In this document: positions 36,190 to 48,312 of the stretch, one piece after another
Layout: each line of letters begins with the position of its first letter
How positions within the stretch are numbered: position 1 is the stretch's first letter
Assembly: GCF_003265705.1 (NCBI RefSeq)
Contig: NW_020312788.1
Coordinates: 1,928,405 to 1,992,404 of the forward strand
Source: Callorhinus ursinus
Taxonomy: Eukaryota > Chordata > Mammalia > Carnivora > Otariidae
DNA length: 64,000 nt
Direction of reading: 5' to 3'
The notes under the pieces: generated by a model
What the model was told of the DNA's origin: nothing
The model's database searches: none
Seen by the model: the letters and a program-made list of their open reading frames with translations, nothing else
Made by a program: the position numbers and the translations under genes

Positions 36190-37690
36190 TTAGCTACAGA
36201 TTGTGCCACCATTACGTTCACTAAGGTCACCAGAGAACTCCTGATTGTCAAGTAGAGTGGACGCTTTTCCTTTTTCATCCTTGGATGGACTTTTCTGTTG
36301 CAGTTGACTCTGACAGTCACTCTCTCCTTGACACTACTGCCTTGGCTGCCATGACTCCTCAGTCTCCTGGTTCTTTTCTGAATTGCTTTGATCGTTCCAT
36401 TTTGTTTTCCTCTTCTGCCCAGCCCGTGAGCTCAGAGCCCTGCACTTAGCAACTCCTCTCACTCTACACTTTTCCAGGATAATTTCAACCAATCTTATGA
36501 CTTCAAAAACCCTGGATAGGCTGATGATACCCAAATCTATGCTTATGACCCAGATTTCTTGCCCACACTTCAGTCTTGTATATTCAACTGCCTGTTGGAT
36601 ATCTCCAGGATGCTTCAAATTCAAGGTGTCTCAAGGGGAGTTAATAATCTTCTCCCCTGACCAGGTTTTTCCTTCTATATTTACTGTTCCACGTGAATTA
36701 TCTTTTCATAGAAATAAAAACTCACTATAAGACACTAGCAGAAAATACAATATCAGTCTCAAACTTTAGAAATAGGCAGATCAAGGCCATTTTCCTTGTT
36801 TATCTAGAATGTTAAGACACATTTCATCATGAAGGCATTTTATTAGAGGAAATATAAAGATGGCTGTCAGTGACATTAAAGATGTAATCAATTAGCAAGG
36901 AAAGGAAATCATAATCTCTTAGGCACTACAGCTAGAAATTTGGAATTATTCTTGATTCTTCTGTCCATATTTAGTCAGCAACTCTGGCCTAACACCTCCA
37001 AAGTTCACCTCTTTCCCATTTATGTCGTTACTGCCAGCAATCTCTTATCTGGGTGACTGTAGCAGCCTCCGGAGTGGCCTCCCTGCCTCTAGTCCTATGC
37101 CTCCTCAGGTTCTCCCTGACACGGATACTAGAAAGATTTGACTAAAACCCTGAAACTCTTTGGTGTGTATCACCCCAAGAAGAAAGCTCCAACTCCTTAA
37201 CATGGTTTACAGTGGCTTCTAAGATACGGCCGGTGCTTATTTTTCCACGTCTACTACTTGGCCATTCATGCCTTGAAATTGCCATGTGGGGTCACATCAG
37301 TGCTTGTAATTCCCTTGGGCATATCATGCTGTGCCTTCTTTGACCTCTGTGCATGCTGCCTGAATGCTTGTTGCTAGACAGTCCTTTCCTTTTGACCTAG
37401 CTTCTAGCCGCTTCTCCTGTAAGACCCAGTGCGGTGTTACCTCTTAAAGGAAGCTGTCCCTGTTCACACTCTTACCTCAGAGTGAATTAGGCACTCCTTC
37501 CTGATCCTTCTATAATTAGTTCCTTGGGTGCCTATATTGTTTTCTAATTAATTCTTGAAGTGTTTCATAGAAAACTATGAGCTCCTTGAGGGTAGGGACT
37601 GTGCCTCATTCATCATTGTATTCCCACTGTTGGTGTACCTCGTGGCATGTAATAGGCCCTCAGTAGATGTTTATGTAATGAGTGAGTAAG
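36190..37690 (+). mobile_element. LINE L2 fragment, second copy
   Basis: The L2 order is readable: ttcactaaggtcaccagag, cttggctgccatgactcc, the decayed RT segment around ctgatgatacccaaatct (36521-36538), tctgggtgactgtagcagcc, and a 3' end with tatgagctccttgagggtagg and taggccctcagtagatg. A stretch near 36690-36940 does not fit and is probably an insertion or very diverged. It covers the same L2 region as the copy at 4270-6165 and has the same orientation. Confidence 0.7.
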
Positions 37691-38211
37691 TGAATCCTAG
37701 CATCAGACTGGTTGATGGATCCATGTAATTTTAATTTATCATTTCTCTATGTTTGAATGAGCTTTTAATTGCTCCCTAATAAACCCCTTTGAAATCTTAA
37801 GCTCAAAATAGAGAATTGCTTTGGGCTTCAGTTTAAGAAGAAAGCCAAGATACTTAAAATAATATTGGCACTTGATTTAGTTTTTCTTCATATTTTGTTT
37901 GAAAATACTCAGGACTTGGCTTTTTTGGAAATAAAAAAGTTCTTTAATTTTATGTGGAAATTGGCAATATATACTTAAGTCAATTATAGGGAATTTAATG
38001 AGGGAGTATTAATCTTTTTAGCCTTAATTTAGACAAAATTGGGTCGGCTTTGGGCGGAACTCAGACATTTAAGTGACTTCTAGAAAAGTTGTTCCATTCT
38101 AATTTTATTAATATAAGGTACTGGGAGAAAACATGAAATTATACTGTCAGAGTGTCAGAAATTGATTGGAAAAGTCTTGTTTGCTGTTCAAGAATTACAT
38201 AACACATTCAT

Positions 38212-38239
38212 AATGAGATCATTTTAATGAGATCATTTT
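38212..38239. repeat. 14-bp tandem duplication
   Basis: aatgagatcatttt occurs twice in a row without mismatch. Confidence 0.85.
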
Positions 38240-38403
38240 ATTAAACAGAAGGAACAAGAAGACGTGAAAGGTATAATCAATTAAGCATGGAAAAGGGTGG
38301 TAATTATGGATAGTTTTTAATGTCTTATCACATGGTAACCTTTATATGTTTGAATCTTCAGGTGTCAGCTCTAAAGCTGTGATTGATTATCCACTTTTCT
38401 TTT

Positions 38404-38599
38404 TTTTTTTTAAAGATTTTATTTATTTATTTGAGAGAGAGAGAACGAGAGATAGAGAGCATGAGAGGGAAGAGGGTCAGAGGGAGAAGCAGACTCCCCG
38501 CTGAGCAGGGAGCCCGATGCGGGACTCGATCCCGGGACTCCAGGATCATGACCTGAGCCGAAGGCAGTCGCTTAACCAACTGAGCCACCCAGGCGCCCC
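38404..38599 (-). mobile_element. Carnivore tRNA-derived SINE, antisense
   Basis: It is full length with duplication tccacttttcttt around 38390 and 38600. The body has gagagaacgagagatag, gagcagggagcccgatgc, and the end gagccacccaggcgcccc. Confidence 0.95.
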
Positions 38600-39094
38600 T
38601 CCACTTTTCTTTTAGAAAAGGTTTTTCTTAAGTTGAGATGATGGCACACCGCTTAACAGATACATAATTTCATCAGAAAACCAAATTTTGCTGAACCTAA
38701 GTATCTTTACTATATAGAAGTATAGGAAACTGTAAAAATTCAGGGGAAAAATTTTTCTTCCATTTGATGATTATGATTTTTTTCAGTCTATCACATTTTC
38801 CCCATTCCCCAAATGTTCTCTTTTTATGTGGACAGTTGAAAAATCCCATGATAATTTCTGCCCCAGGCTTACAGAGTAGCATTCACATGATGCTTGCAGC
38901 ATCAATTCCTTAGATTTGATCTGTTGTGTCTAGAGGCAAATTTGATAAACTACTGATGCCTTGCTTTTACCTACTGTAATCAACATAGGATAAAAACAAA
39001 CTAGTTTAAATTGTTTATAAAACTGATAAACATTCGATGTAGAGAGTCATATAATAAACTAAAGAAAATATCACCCATATTTTTATTTTTTTTA

Positions 39095-39187
39095 TTTATT
39101 TTTTAAAGATTTTGTTTATTTGACAGAGAGAGACACAGCGAGAGAGGGAACACAAGCAGGGGGAGTGGGAGGCGGAGAAGCGGGCTC
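39095..39187 (-). mobile_element. Truncated carnivore SINE, antisense
   Basis: Only the A-tail side is present: ttttaaagattttgtttatttgacagag, cacaagcagggggagtgggagg. It stops at gcgggctc. The tRNA-related head with gagccacccaggcgcc is missing, so it is a 5'-truncated or deleted copy. Confidence 0.9.
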
Positions 39188-39416
39188 ACTCAGAAATATC
39201 CACTGTTATAACCTTTTGGCATATATCCTTCTTGTTTAAACAAGTATTAAATGAGGGGGAACCTTACCGATCCCTGACTACTACCTATATCTGCAAAATT
39301 CTTATTTCATTCATCCCTTTTACCATGTAGGTTTCAATCTATATTGTATTCTCCACACATGTTAATAATTGTCTACACTAACATGTTTGAGTGTTGATGT
39401 GATGCCGTGAGCTTTT

Positions 39417-39631
39417 TAAAAAGATTTTATTTATTTATTTTAGAGAGCACATGCGTGCCTGGGTGAGTGGGAGTGGGGGTTCGGGGGGAGAGGCAGAGGG
39501 AGAGGGAGAGAAGCAACTCTCTGCTGAGTGTGGAGCCCCTGCTTTGGGGCTCAGTCTCAGGAGCCTGAGATCATGATCTGAGCTGAAATCAAGAGTTAGA
39601 TGCTCGACTGACTGAGCCACCCAGGTGCCCC
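39417..39631 (-). mobile_element. Carnivore SINE, older subfamily, antisense
   Basis: It has tctcaggagcctgagatcatgatc and gctgaaatcaagagttag and ends gagccacccaggtgcccc. The flanks gatgccgtgagcttttt (39401-39417) and gattctgtgagcatttt (39632-39648) look like a diverged target duplication, in keeping with an older insertion. Confidence 0.9.
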
Positions 39632-39858
39632 GATTCTGTGAGCATTTTGATAATACCCTGATGATAATACCTTTGCTTTTGCATTGTGAGCTGTCTCCCT
39701 TGGTGTAGCTGGGTAACTGCTTTCTGAGCCTATGAACTTTATGTTCAATATACTCTCTTGCCTTTGCTTTCAAATTTCCTCATTCATCTTTGGTAAATGT
39801 CAATGGATTGGTCTGTCTTCGGCAGTAATTATAAAGTAATATCTTTTCACCTTCACAG

Positions 39859-39975
39859 CTGGGAGAACATGCTCAAGCCATCAAATTACATGCTCCAATG
39901 GTGAATGTATCCCAAACGAATACAGGTGCGACCACGTCAGAGACTGCTCAGATGGAACGGACGAGAAAGACTGCC
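39859..39975 (+). CDS. LRP2: LRP2 exon 4: LDLa repeat 3
   Basis: The third LDLa module reads [16 protein letters not shown], then [19 protein letters not shown] and KDC. The six cysteines and the acidic motif are intact, with Thr in place of the usual Ser in the DGTDE box. The aromatic residue before RCD is Tyr. It is one of the strongest matches to megalin as I know it ([21 protein letters not shown]). Its length is 117 bp (39 codons), phase 1 to 1, with acceptor ccttcacag and donor gtgagt. Confidence 0.97.
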
Positions 39976-41292
39976 GTGAGTCCCTTGCCGTCTTTGCACT
40001 GTTTTTGCTTTCACCTTTGTCCCTTTGGCATTTTAATCAATTTGTTAGATTTGTTGATGGACAGAAATGCCTACAATATGCCTCTTGTTATTGAAATCTC
40101 TTGGGCAGATTCTTTTGTGGATTAGAGGTGATACTCTGATATGAGACTATTTTTAGCAAGACATTCTAAGTGTGTCCTGCCTTAGCACATCAAATTTCTG
40201 TATTTTTTAACATTAACATAGAATCCTGAAGGGTCATTGAATACATTGAATATGAAATCTGGTTTGGTCAATTATGGGTTTTATTAGATTAAGATGGTAA
40301 ATTTCTGGGTCAAATGCCATTAATTTTTCTGCTCTTATGGACTTAGTATTTTACAGTTTGGAAAAGAGTTAAATTTTGAAAATGGCTTTCCCCAGTGGCA
40401 GCCTATTATATCAGTTTGTAACTAATCACCACACGATAAGACATAGAAATCACAGTATTCTATGTACAATGTTGAGATATTATCATAATCAGAATAAGAG
40501 TGCAATCATGGTGCATCATGTACATCTTACAAATAAGTAAGGAGTAATCTGTCTCTCTTGGGGTTTTTTGTGGAAATGTTAGATTACAAGAATATAGGAA
40601 TTATTCTACTGTGTCAGTCCTGTGGTACACCTGTGTCTTTAGCTTCAGACGTATCCAGTTCTGCTTAAAAGCCCTTGTAAGTGTATTCATTTTTGAGTTT
40701 ATCCAGACCTTCCTTGAGTTTTTATGTATTTTTTTCCTGAATTTCTTTTGATAGGCTGCATTTCATAACTGTACTATGAGCTGAGTAAAGTTTCTTTCTT
40801 TTGCTCTTAAATTTATGCTCCAAACTTTAGGGAGTTGTTTTAATAGTCTGATATTCCAATAATCAGTGGATAGATTTTGTGAACCTTAGAAAACTTGATC
40901 ATAAACTTCTTAGTTATTATGTCTCCAACTGAGATTTAAGTTTTAGTCCATTATTGTGGGACACCTCCTCTACTGTTTGATCATTTTGATTTGATTTAAT
41001 TTAGTTTTCTGGACTGTTCCTAAATTTCTTCCTTTGGTCCAAATGGTATATTTTATGTTTCTTGATGAGAGGACCATCTTCTGTATATTTTGGTACCTTT
41101 CCCAATAAGGTGCTATGCCCTTGGGTGGGAGCTAACATAAACTGGTTATGAGCAAATCATTCCTATTTCACTACATTGTTCAAACTGTACTCTTTATGGA
41201 AGAAATACTAGTATATGTGAAAAGGAAAGATCTGGGTCCAAACAGGCCCAGATTCATGTTGCATCCACATCATTATCATAGAGTGCATTTTA

Positions 41293-41322
41293 TTTTATTT
41301 TTTTTTAAGATTTTATTTATTT

Positions 41323-41357
<35 letters not shown>

Positions 41358-41470
41358 CTAGAGGGGGTGGGCAGGGGCAGAGGGAGAGGGAGATGCAGAC
41401 TCCGTGCTGAGCAGGGATTATGACCTGAGTCGAAGGCAGACGCTTAACTGACTGAGCCACCCAGGCGCCG
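41293..41470 (-). mobile_element. Carnivore tRNA-derived SINE, antisense
   Basis: It has a (GA)n tract and gagcagggattatgacctgag, where the usual agcccgatg...ggac section is deleted, and ends gagccacccaggcgcc. The flanks gagtgcatttta and cggtgcatttta suggest a duplication. Confidence 0.93.
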
Positions 41471-41889
41471 CAACACACGGTGCATTTTAAGAAACACCTC
41501 TTCTCCTTCAATGCTTTCTTTCCTTGGGACTATTTTTCTTTGGGAAGACACTGTGCTATTTGTCTTTGTATCTCCAGAATTGCTGGTACAGTTGTGTTGC
41601 ATAATTTCCAATTTAAATGTTCTCTTGGAAAGAGATTATGTTACCTCTAATTTGGGTCTCTTTTCACTTTGAAAATTTAGACTTAGTACTGGCAATTATA
41701 GAGATGGTAGACCATCTGTCTGGATGTCACAAAATAGGAAGTCTATGAGTCAGGGACTGAAAGCAAACAATAGGTTCTTCATTGTGGCAAGCGAAGAAAA
41801 TATTTTCGATTAATACTAGTGATGGATCATATATTTTATAGTGTTTGTAAACTGCTAATTGTTATATAAATTTTGGTTGTTATTCTTAA

Positions 41890-42045
41890 TTAGGTTCCTC
41901 AGTGAGGACAATAGGGCAGGTGTTGGTATACTCTCATAAATAAAGAAACTGAGACTGCAAAGAGTAGAATGGCTTGTTCAAGGTTGTACAATGTGTGGCA
42001 GTGCTGTGGCTAAATCCATCCTCTGGTTCCAAGTCTGGTGATTGC
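41890..42045 (-). repeat. MIR SINE, antisense
   Basis: aataaagaaactgagactgcaaag, ggcttgttcaaggttgtac, and gtggcagtgctgtggc fit the reversed MIR. Confidence 0.65.
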
Positions 42046-42884
42046 TTTTCATGAAGGACTTTATTTACAGAAGGAGAAAGTTCTAGCTTGTGCAAGTTTA
42101 AGGGAGAACCAGAGGCTGTGCCACCAGCCAACAGTCTGTGTCTTTATCCCTAATTTACAAGTGGATGAAAATGAGTGCTTTATTGGAAATGCAATGGGAA
42201 TGAAGGAAATGCTACTTTGGGGAAAATAAAAGGCAGCTGAAACAGACTGTTTGGATTTATTCCATGTGAACACCCTGCAGCCAAGTCTAAAGTCACCCGT
42301 ACAACTGCCCCAAGACTTAGCCAATAGATCTTCCGGAAGAAAGCTGGCAGCATTTGAGCATACCAGCAGTTGGTGTAGAAAGGAACGAAGGAAAGGAAGT
42401 GAGTGAGCTTTATTAAATATCTGAGCAGGGATTTTTAATCAAGTTTTTATTTGTTTTTTTTTTTTTTTTAAGTACAGGAATAGGTGGAACAGGATTTGTT
42501 GAGGAAAGAGAGCCAGATTTAGATGATATAGTTAATTGCTCCTGGAATCACACAAGTCATGGATTCTTCAGGGCTCATAGCCCTGAGATGAGTATGACAC
42601 ATGTAAATGCGTTTGTTAATGACATATGCTTTCCTGTTTCTCTGTGCCTTGTTTATTTGTTACTATGTGTTATTTATGGAGGAGTATAAAAAAATAACAA
42701 ATCAGGAAGTTAAGAAAAGAATCTTCATACTTCTTTGTACTTTGATCCCCTGGCGACAGCCAGATTTTGTATAAGAAAGAGATGAAGGGCTTGGATCAAA
42801 GTCTTTAGAAAGTGCTAATATAGAGAGACAGATTGGCCTCCTTTTGTCTTCCCTCTTTGTTTGGAACACTTGTGGAAAATGGGA

Positions 42885-43060
42885 AAGGGAACTGCCATAA
42901 ACTGGGCACCAGTCACTATTTTATGCAATTTTTACATTAATACCACAAGATGGGTGTGATGACCATCTCCTCTTTAAAAGGGCTACAAAGATTGTCAGGA
43001 ATGGAGTGTGGAGGAGCCAAGCTTTTAACCTAGGTCTAAACCCTGTGGCCATGCTCTTGG
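42885..43060 (-). repeat. MIR-like fragment, antisense
   Basis: actgggcaccagtcac, then ataccacaagatgggtgtgatgacc, and ggagccaagcttttaacctaggtc. It is diverged. Confidence 0.5.
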
Positions 43061-43149
43061 AATACTTTTCTTTGGTAATGGGAGTTTACAGAGTATTTTT
43101 ACCTGAAGGTTACTTAGCTATTTTATCATTTAAAAATTATTGTTTAAGG

Positions 43150-43530
43150 CTTTTTACTATGGAAGATTTTAAACAAAATCGAAAGCAAGGTGAATTGTAT
43201 GATCAGCTCCTTTGTACTCATCACTCAAGTTATTATCAATTACCAAGTCTTGGCTAATTTTGTCTTACCTAGAGCTCTTTATTCTTCTCCCCATTATTTT
43301 GAAGCAGTTCTCACAAATCACGTAATTTTATCTTTAAGTGATTCAATATTTATCTCCAGTATTTATCTATGCTGAAACCTAGCATAACATAACAATATCA
43401 TGACCAAAACTAAATGTTAACAGCTGTTCTTAGAATTTCCCCAGTGGCTTGTTATTTTTTACAGTATCATTTAAATCCAAGTCCAAATAAAATTTATACA
43501 TTGGAGTTAGTTGCTGTCTTTCAATTTGTA
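43150..43530. repeat. Old LINE-like fragment
   Basis: gattttaaacaaaatcgaaagc, gtactcatcactcaagttattatcaatt and aatatcatgaccaaaac recall a segment often seen in old mammalian LINE 3' regions. Family and strand are uncertain. Confidence 0.35.
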
Positions 43531-43696
43531 AGTTTGCCTATCGTTTCTGTTTTTCACTCCTTGCAATATATTTGTTGAAAAAACCAAACTACCATCCTGA
43601 TTTTCCCACCGTCTTGAGTTTTGCTCATCACACCCTCTACTGTCCTTTAACATGTTTGTCTGTCTCTTATATTTTTTGGAAATTGGTAGCTAGATC

Positions 43697-43908
43697 TAGA
43701 GCAAGGTTTCTTAACCTTGGTACAGATGACATTAGGGGCCAGATAATTATTGCAGGGAGCTGTACGCATTGTATAATGTCTAACCATATCCCTGGCCTCT
43801 GTCCACTAGAAACCAGGAGCCCTCCCATTTATGAAAACCAGAAATGTCTCCAGACAAGGCTAAGTGTCCTCTGGGAGCCAAATCTTCCTCCTCTGCTCTA
43901 ATTGAGAA
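43697..43908. mobile_element. hAT-Charlie-type MITE (MER20-like)
   Basis: It runs from aaggtttcttaaccttgg through acattaggggccagataatt, ccctggcctctgtccactag and aaatgtctccagacaaggc to tctgctctaattgagaat. The ends are roughly inverse. The family name is from memory and may be off. Confidence 0.6.
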
Positions 43909-43941
43909 TAACATTAGTCTAGAGGCTTGATAGATGCAAGC

Positions 43942-43944
<3 letters not shown>

Positions 43945-44018
<74 letters not shown>
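43945..44018. repeat. Compound microsatellite (TC)14(TG)23
   Basis: An uninterrupted TC run (43945-43972) passes directly into a TG run (43973-44018). Confidence 0.97.
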
Positions 44019-44020
<2 letters not shown>

Positions 44021-45829
44021 GGGGCAACAATACTTTCAATATAAAAGTGTGTATTTCCATTAGGAGGCACGTAATGTCTAACTCAGTCATTGATGATTGT
44101 TGCTAAGATCCATTTAGTCATAGAGATACTTAGCTATTTTAAATGTCCCTTCAGATATATAGTAGCTGTTTGTTAGTTGTTGTAAATTGGAATGTTAAAA
44201 TATGATGGATTAAGCAACACTTTATTGTTTCTGTAGTCATGATGCATGGGAATCATTACTTGTGGACAAATGCAGGATCAGCCTATGAGTGTGACTTTCA
44301 TTTTTCTATTTCTCAGGGAAAAAAAAAGAAATAAGGTTGTCTAAAGGAAGGGTCTAAATGTATTATTTAGACACCTAGAAACCACTTAAATTTAGTAATG
44401 ATGTTGGAAAAGCTCCAAAGAAGGACTTAATTCTTTCCCCCAAATATTTGAAAGGATCAGGAAGCTTGACCCTATAGTTCATAGTGCTGCCTGTCAGATC
44501 AGATCCCTAGGTTATGGTCCCTAACTTTTCAAGCTTCTCAGATCAAGACATTGAGCTCCAACATAGAGCACCTTGTGTCTATTGCAGGCATTCCTTTTAC
44601 AGAACAAAGAAAAGTGTGTAAGTGTTCTCTCAGGGAGGCAGGGGGAAGGGAAGGAAGGGAATGGGTGAGATGGTAGGGAGGGAAGCATAGTAAGATCCTA
44701 CTAAAAAGATTATCCTTGAGATAAATTTTGTGTTGTATGAAAGCTTCTTACTATGTTTGGTCTTTTTGTCTGCTGTGTTCCTATATGCATAAGGTATTTT
44801 TGATTATTCTCCTGTTTGAGAACTATTTCTGAATATGTGTATGTGTAAGTGTGTGTGTGTACATACATATTATAAAAAGCTGTGTAACAGGTAAAAGTTC
44901 ATTTTCCCCAAGTTATTTTATTTTTCAGTTTGGCCATCTATAAAATGCACCTACTATTAAATAGCTTGTCTATTAATTTTTTCCCCCAAGGAACAGGAGA
45001 TTCAAAACTGCAGTCCATTTTACTTCTAATGGGATTAGCATCAAGGAAAAACCACTCATGCAGGGTCCAAGATAAACATCAGAACAATGCAGCAATTATG
45101 GGTCATTCAGTTAATATATTGCAGTGACTTTCGGTTGCTCAAAAATCGTACAGATTTTTCCAGTTAAGCGAAGCGATTATTTTGCTTTTGTTAAGTACCA
45201 TATTAGAGTGATTTTGGTGTGAGTAAAACTATAGCTAATTATCATTGCTTTGCAGTACTTCTCTTTTGATACTTAGGAATGCCAAAGAAAGGGTAAATAA
45301 AATCCCTGTTACAATGAAGGCTTTCTTGCTGGTAATCAGCAGTATTTGGTCTGCCTTGCAACTGGGGCTGCTTTGTCCATGAAGTTTTATTTCTATTGAC
45401 TTTCTGTTCTTTAGAATTCAAACATTTGCCTTTATATATCTAATTGCTGAAACTCCAGCCGGGGAAACAGAGGAATAAAGAGTCATTCTGTGGACTGTGA
45501 TGGCTTGTGAAGAACATGCTTTTCCTCAAACTCAGTTGCACATTTACGCTGCCCAGTAAGCCTTGCTCCCACTGTTTTCCTCTGTACTCCAGGTGAGAAA
45601 GCAGAAGCAGAGAGACTGGCCCCATCTTATCTATATCATATCACGTCCCACATGTACCTTTTTAGTGTTCTTAACAGTTGAGATAGAAGTCGGAGCCCTG
45701 AAACCTTCAGGAAATAAAAATTTCTTGTTTAGATCGCCATCGTATAAGCAAGCACATTATATTTATTCAAAAACCCTACGGCCCCTCTCAGCTGTTTCTG
45801 AACTTCTTTGCCCCCTTGTATAATGAAGT

Positions 45830-46190
45830 TACATAGAGTTGTCTTTAATATCCCTCCCTCCATTTCCTCTCCTTTTTCTTTCTTGAACTCACTGGAAACA
45901 GCCCTTGCCCACCAGTCTCCTGAAAGCATTCCTGTCAATGCCACCAGTGACCTTCGTTTTACTAAACCTAATGGCTCCTGTTCAACCCAGAGAGTGAGTC
46001 CCCCGTCACTCTTACCATTCCACCCTGCTGTATTTCCATAACATTTTTCTCTACGGGCTATTTATGTTAATGTCTGTCCTTCCACTCCCCCAAAGAAAAT
46101 GTCAGTTCCAGGAGAGCAGGGATTTTATGAAGTTTCTCATTTCTCTAGGACCTCATACTCCTGTAGGTGTGCACTAATTATTTGTCGAAT
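45830..46190 (+). repeat. L2 LINE fragment, internally deleted
   Basis: The first part (aatgccaccagtgacc, cttcgttttactaaacctaatgg) matches the pre-RT L2 segment. After about 46000 it jumps to the L2 3' end (gtcagttccaggagagcagggatttt, gtgtgcactaattatttg). The middle of L2 is missing. Confidence 0.55.
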
Positions 46191-46254
46191 AAAACATTTT
46201 TTAAAAAGCTGTGGGAATTTCTATTTCACTTGTAATTTTGTTTATTTTTTAAAA

Positions 46255-46410
46255 ATTACTTAACCTCAGAAAGACATATGTATAGAATCTATAAAATGAG
46301 AGTAATAGTACCTACCTCATAGGGTTGTTATAAGGATGAAATGAGTTCATACACACCGAGTACTTAGACAGGTTTCTGGCACATAGTTTTCAATATATAT
46401 TATTGATGAC
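46255..46410 (+). repeat. MIR SINE
   Basis: tataaaatgagagtaatagtacc, tacctcatagggttgttataagg, tctggcacatag. This is a clear sense MIR 3' half. Confidence 0.8.
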
Positions 46411-46728
46411 TATTATTGTCATTGCTTATTTTTGTGGGTAATACCTGCAGCTATACCAAACTGGCAAACTTTTTTCTGGCAAATCATTCTTTGACAGGAT
46501 TAGCGCTCCTTAGACCCAGAATAACTTAAAAGGATGATGCTAGGACCTTGAAAGGTCTCAGGTATCTTGAGCAGGATTTTTATCAGTTATTTTTTGTTTT
46601 CCTTTAAGTCTTAGCTTAAGTTTCATAATCTACCTTCTAGATGCCTCCCCTTTCTTTGTAATCAATTTGTCTTCTTTTCTATGTGCTTTTTGGCCATTTT
46701 GCCAAATTCTGAGAATAGAATGTATTTA

Positions 46729-46784
46729 TAGCCTTCCTGTCAAGATAATAAAGAGATAGCCTTCCTGTCAAGATAATAAAGAGT
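46729..46784. repeat. 28-bp tandem duplication
   Basis: The segment tagccttcctgtcaagataa plus taaagaga is repeated immediately (46729-46756 and 46757-46784), with at most one differing end base. It lies 75 bp before the left inverted-repeat arm. Confidence 0.9.
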
Positions 46785-46858
46785 AGTGTTAATATTTGTA
46801 TCTTGCTCTGCTGTGAATGATTTTCATTCTGGGAGGTCCACGAGGTCTTCAAGACACT

Positions 46859-47144
46859 TCGTCCTCTTTGATTATCTAAACAGAACTATGGCATGGAAAT
46901 TTCTTGCTCCAAATAAAGTCATTAGCAGGAAAAAATCTTAAAAATCTTTAAGCACTCGTATGTATATTTGGGGGAAGTTCCCAATTGTGGGGGAGCAAAC
47001 GTACTTTTGGAATGTGGAGGAAGTAAGGAAGGAGAGGGAAGAGGTGGTGTGATCAAGTGTGTTCTTGCTTTTGTGCCAGCTAAACTTCAGAGGTCTGGGG
47101 CTCTAATTAATAGTTACTTGTCAATCTTGCCATTAAGACAAAAC
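46859..47144 (+). repeat. Left arm of large inverted repeat
   Basis: The arm runs from tcgtcctctttgattatc to attaagacaaaac. Its reverse complement appears at 48313-48600 with about a dozen substitutions and small indels over about 287 bp. Shared landmarks are cagaactatggcatgg, gctccaaataaagtcatt, agttcccaattgtggggg and gtggtgtgatcaagtg. It is not a SINE, L1, MIR or L2 type that I recognise. The open frames in both arms are mirror copies and not convincing genes. Confidence 0.93.
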
Positions 47145-47170
47145 TTAGAAGGGCAAGTTCCTCTGGGGGG

Positions 47171-47190
47171 TGTGTGTGTGTGTGTGTGTG
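47171..47190. repeat. (TG)10 microsatellite
   Basis: A short TG run follows a G6 tract, between the two inverted-repeat arms. Confidence 0.9.
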
Positions 47191-47472
47191 AGTGTGTATT
47201 ATCTCTTCTGTTATACTTTCTCTTTACTTAAAATCTTGAGGGACATTTCACCTACATGATGGATTTGCTCCATGGGAAAAAGTTTACAAGGTTATAGACT
47301 CTGACCCGCTCAGCAAATAAACCATAAAAGATTTTAGGTATCTCCCAGTCCCAGAGTATTGTGACTTCTTGTTTCCTGGGGTAGATCAAAACTCATTAAC
47401 CTTTTTGGTAATCAAAATCTTTAAGGGAAATAGAATCTGTCATTTTTTATTTTGCTCAGTGTGAATGATTTG

Positions 47473-47511
47473 GAACCATTTCCTCTGTGTGGGTGAACCA
47501 TTTCCTCTGTG
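47473..47511. repeat. 22-bp-period tandem duplication
   Basis: gaaccatttcctctgtg occurs at 47473-47489 and 47495-47511, giving a unit of 22 bp. It lies between the inverted-repeat arms. Confidence 0.85.
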
Positions 47512-48312
47512 AACCCTTTGGAGATTTCCAAACATTTTCAGTATTCAGTGGAGTCAGGTAGCTCCACGCAGCATTTCCTGTGGGCATATACCTCAGTTAA
47601 CTACGCACAGCAGAGACCAGAAGGCTTGTGGGAGTTGAGGCAGGTCCTTGGCTGATTGAGAAGAGATTCATTATCAGCGTGGATGGAGACAAGAAAGCTG
47701 TTCGTTCCTCATTCCGGGTGTCTTAACTGCTGACCTCTGACTATAACAATACTCTTCCTGATGACAAGAAGCTGGCCTTGTTGTTTGTTGGGAGGATGAG
47801 GCGTGTCAGTAAACTTTTAGTCTTGTCAGTGGAAACTGTTGTAGTTCTTTTCTTCTCAGTTTTATGGCACTGGCTTTCAAAAAGCAGAATGGGGAGAACA
47901 AGTGATCCGCTTTGTATATTTGTCCCAGATCCTTCGTATCTACCATAATCACTCCAAGTGAGGTAGTCACCGTCTACACTCAAATAAATTTTCCTCCACA
48001 CAGATACCTTATCGACTGCAAAGACAGGGTTTTCTAAGATCTCTTTCCTGCTTGCTGCTGCACTTTAAAGGCTACACAACATAGTGACTCTAGGAGCTAT
48101 CTGGCTCATGGGGGAGGGGAGCTGCTGGCCAGACTCAACTGGCCTCTTGCATCTCTTGAAGTGAGAATTCATAAACAGAGTTGTGTGACCCTTTGAAGCA
48201 CATTTGTAATGCATACCATCTCATTGATGAAAAGACAGCAATCACCCTCAGCACTAGCTGGTTTTTGGACTTTTAAAAAATAAAATTCAGAAAAAATTTA
48301 AAATCTGAATTG

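Larger units (their letters stand above)
33580..39858 (+). other. LRP2: LRP2 intron 3
   Basis: A 6.3-kb intron. It holds an old repeat, a GT microsatellite, an L2 copy and four antisense SINEs or SINE fragments. Parts without a feature (33600-34200, 34560-35940, 37700-38390) show only chance open frames. Confidence 0.9.

Noticed and set aside
39859..40125. Frame reading through exon 4 into intron 4
   Set aside because: It starts at an internal ATG in another reading frame than the LDLa module. The gtgagt donor and phase support splicing at 39975.
43780..44070. Minus-strand frame with His-Thr and Arg-Glu repeats
   Set aside because: It is only the translation of the TC/TG microsatellite.
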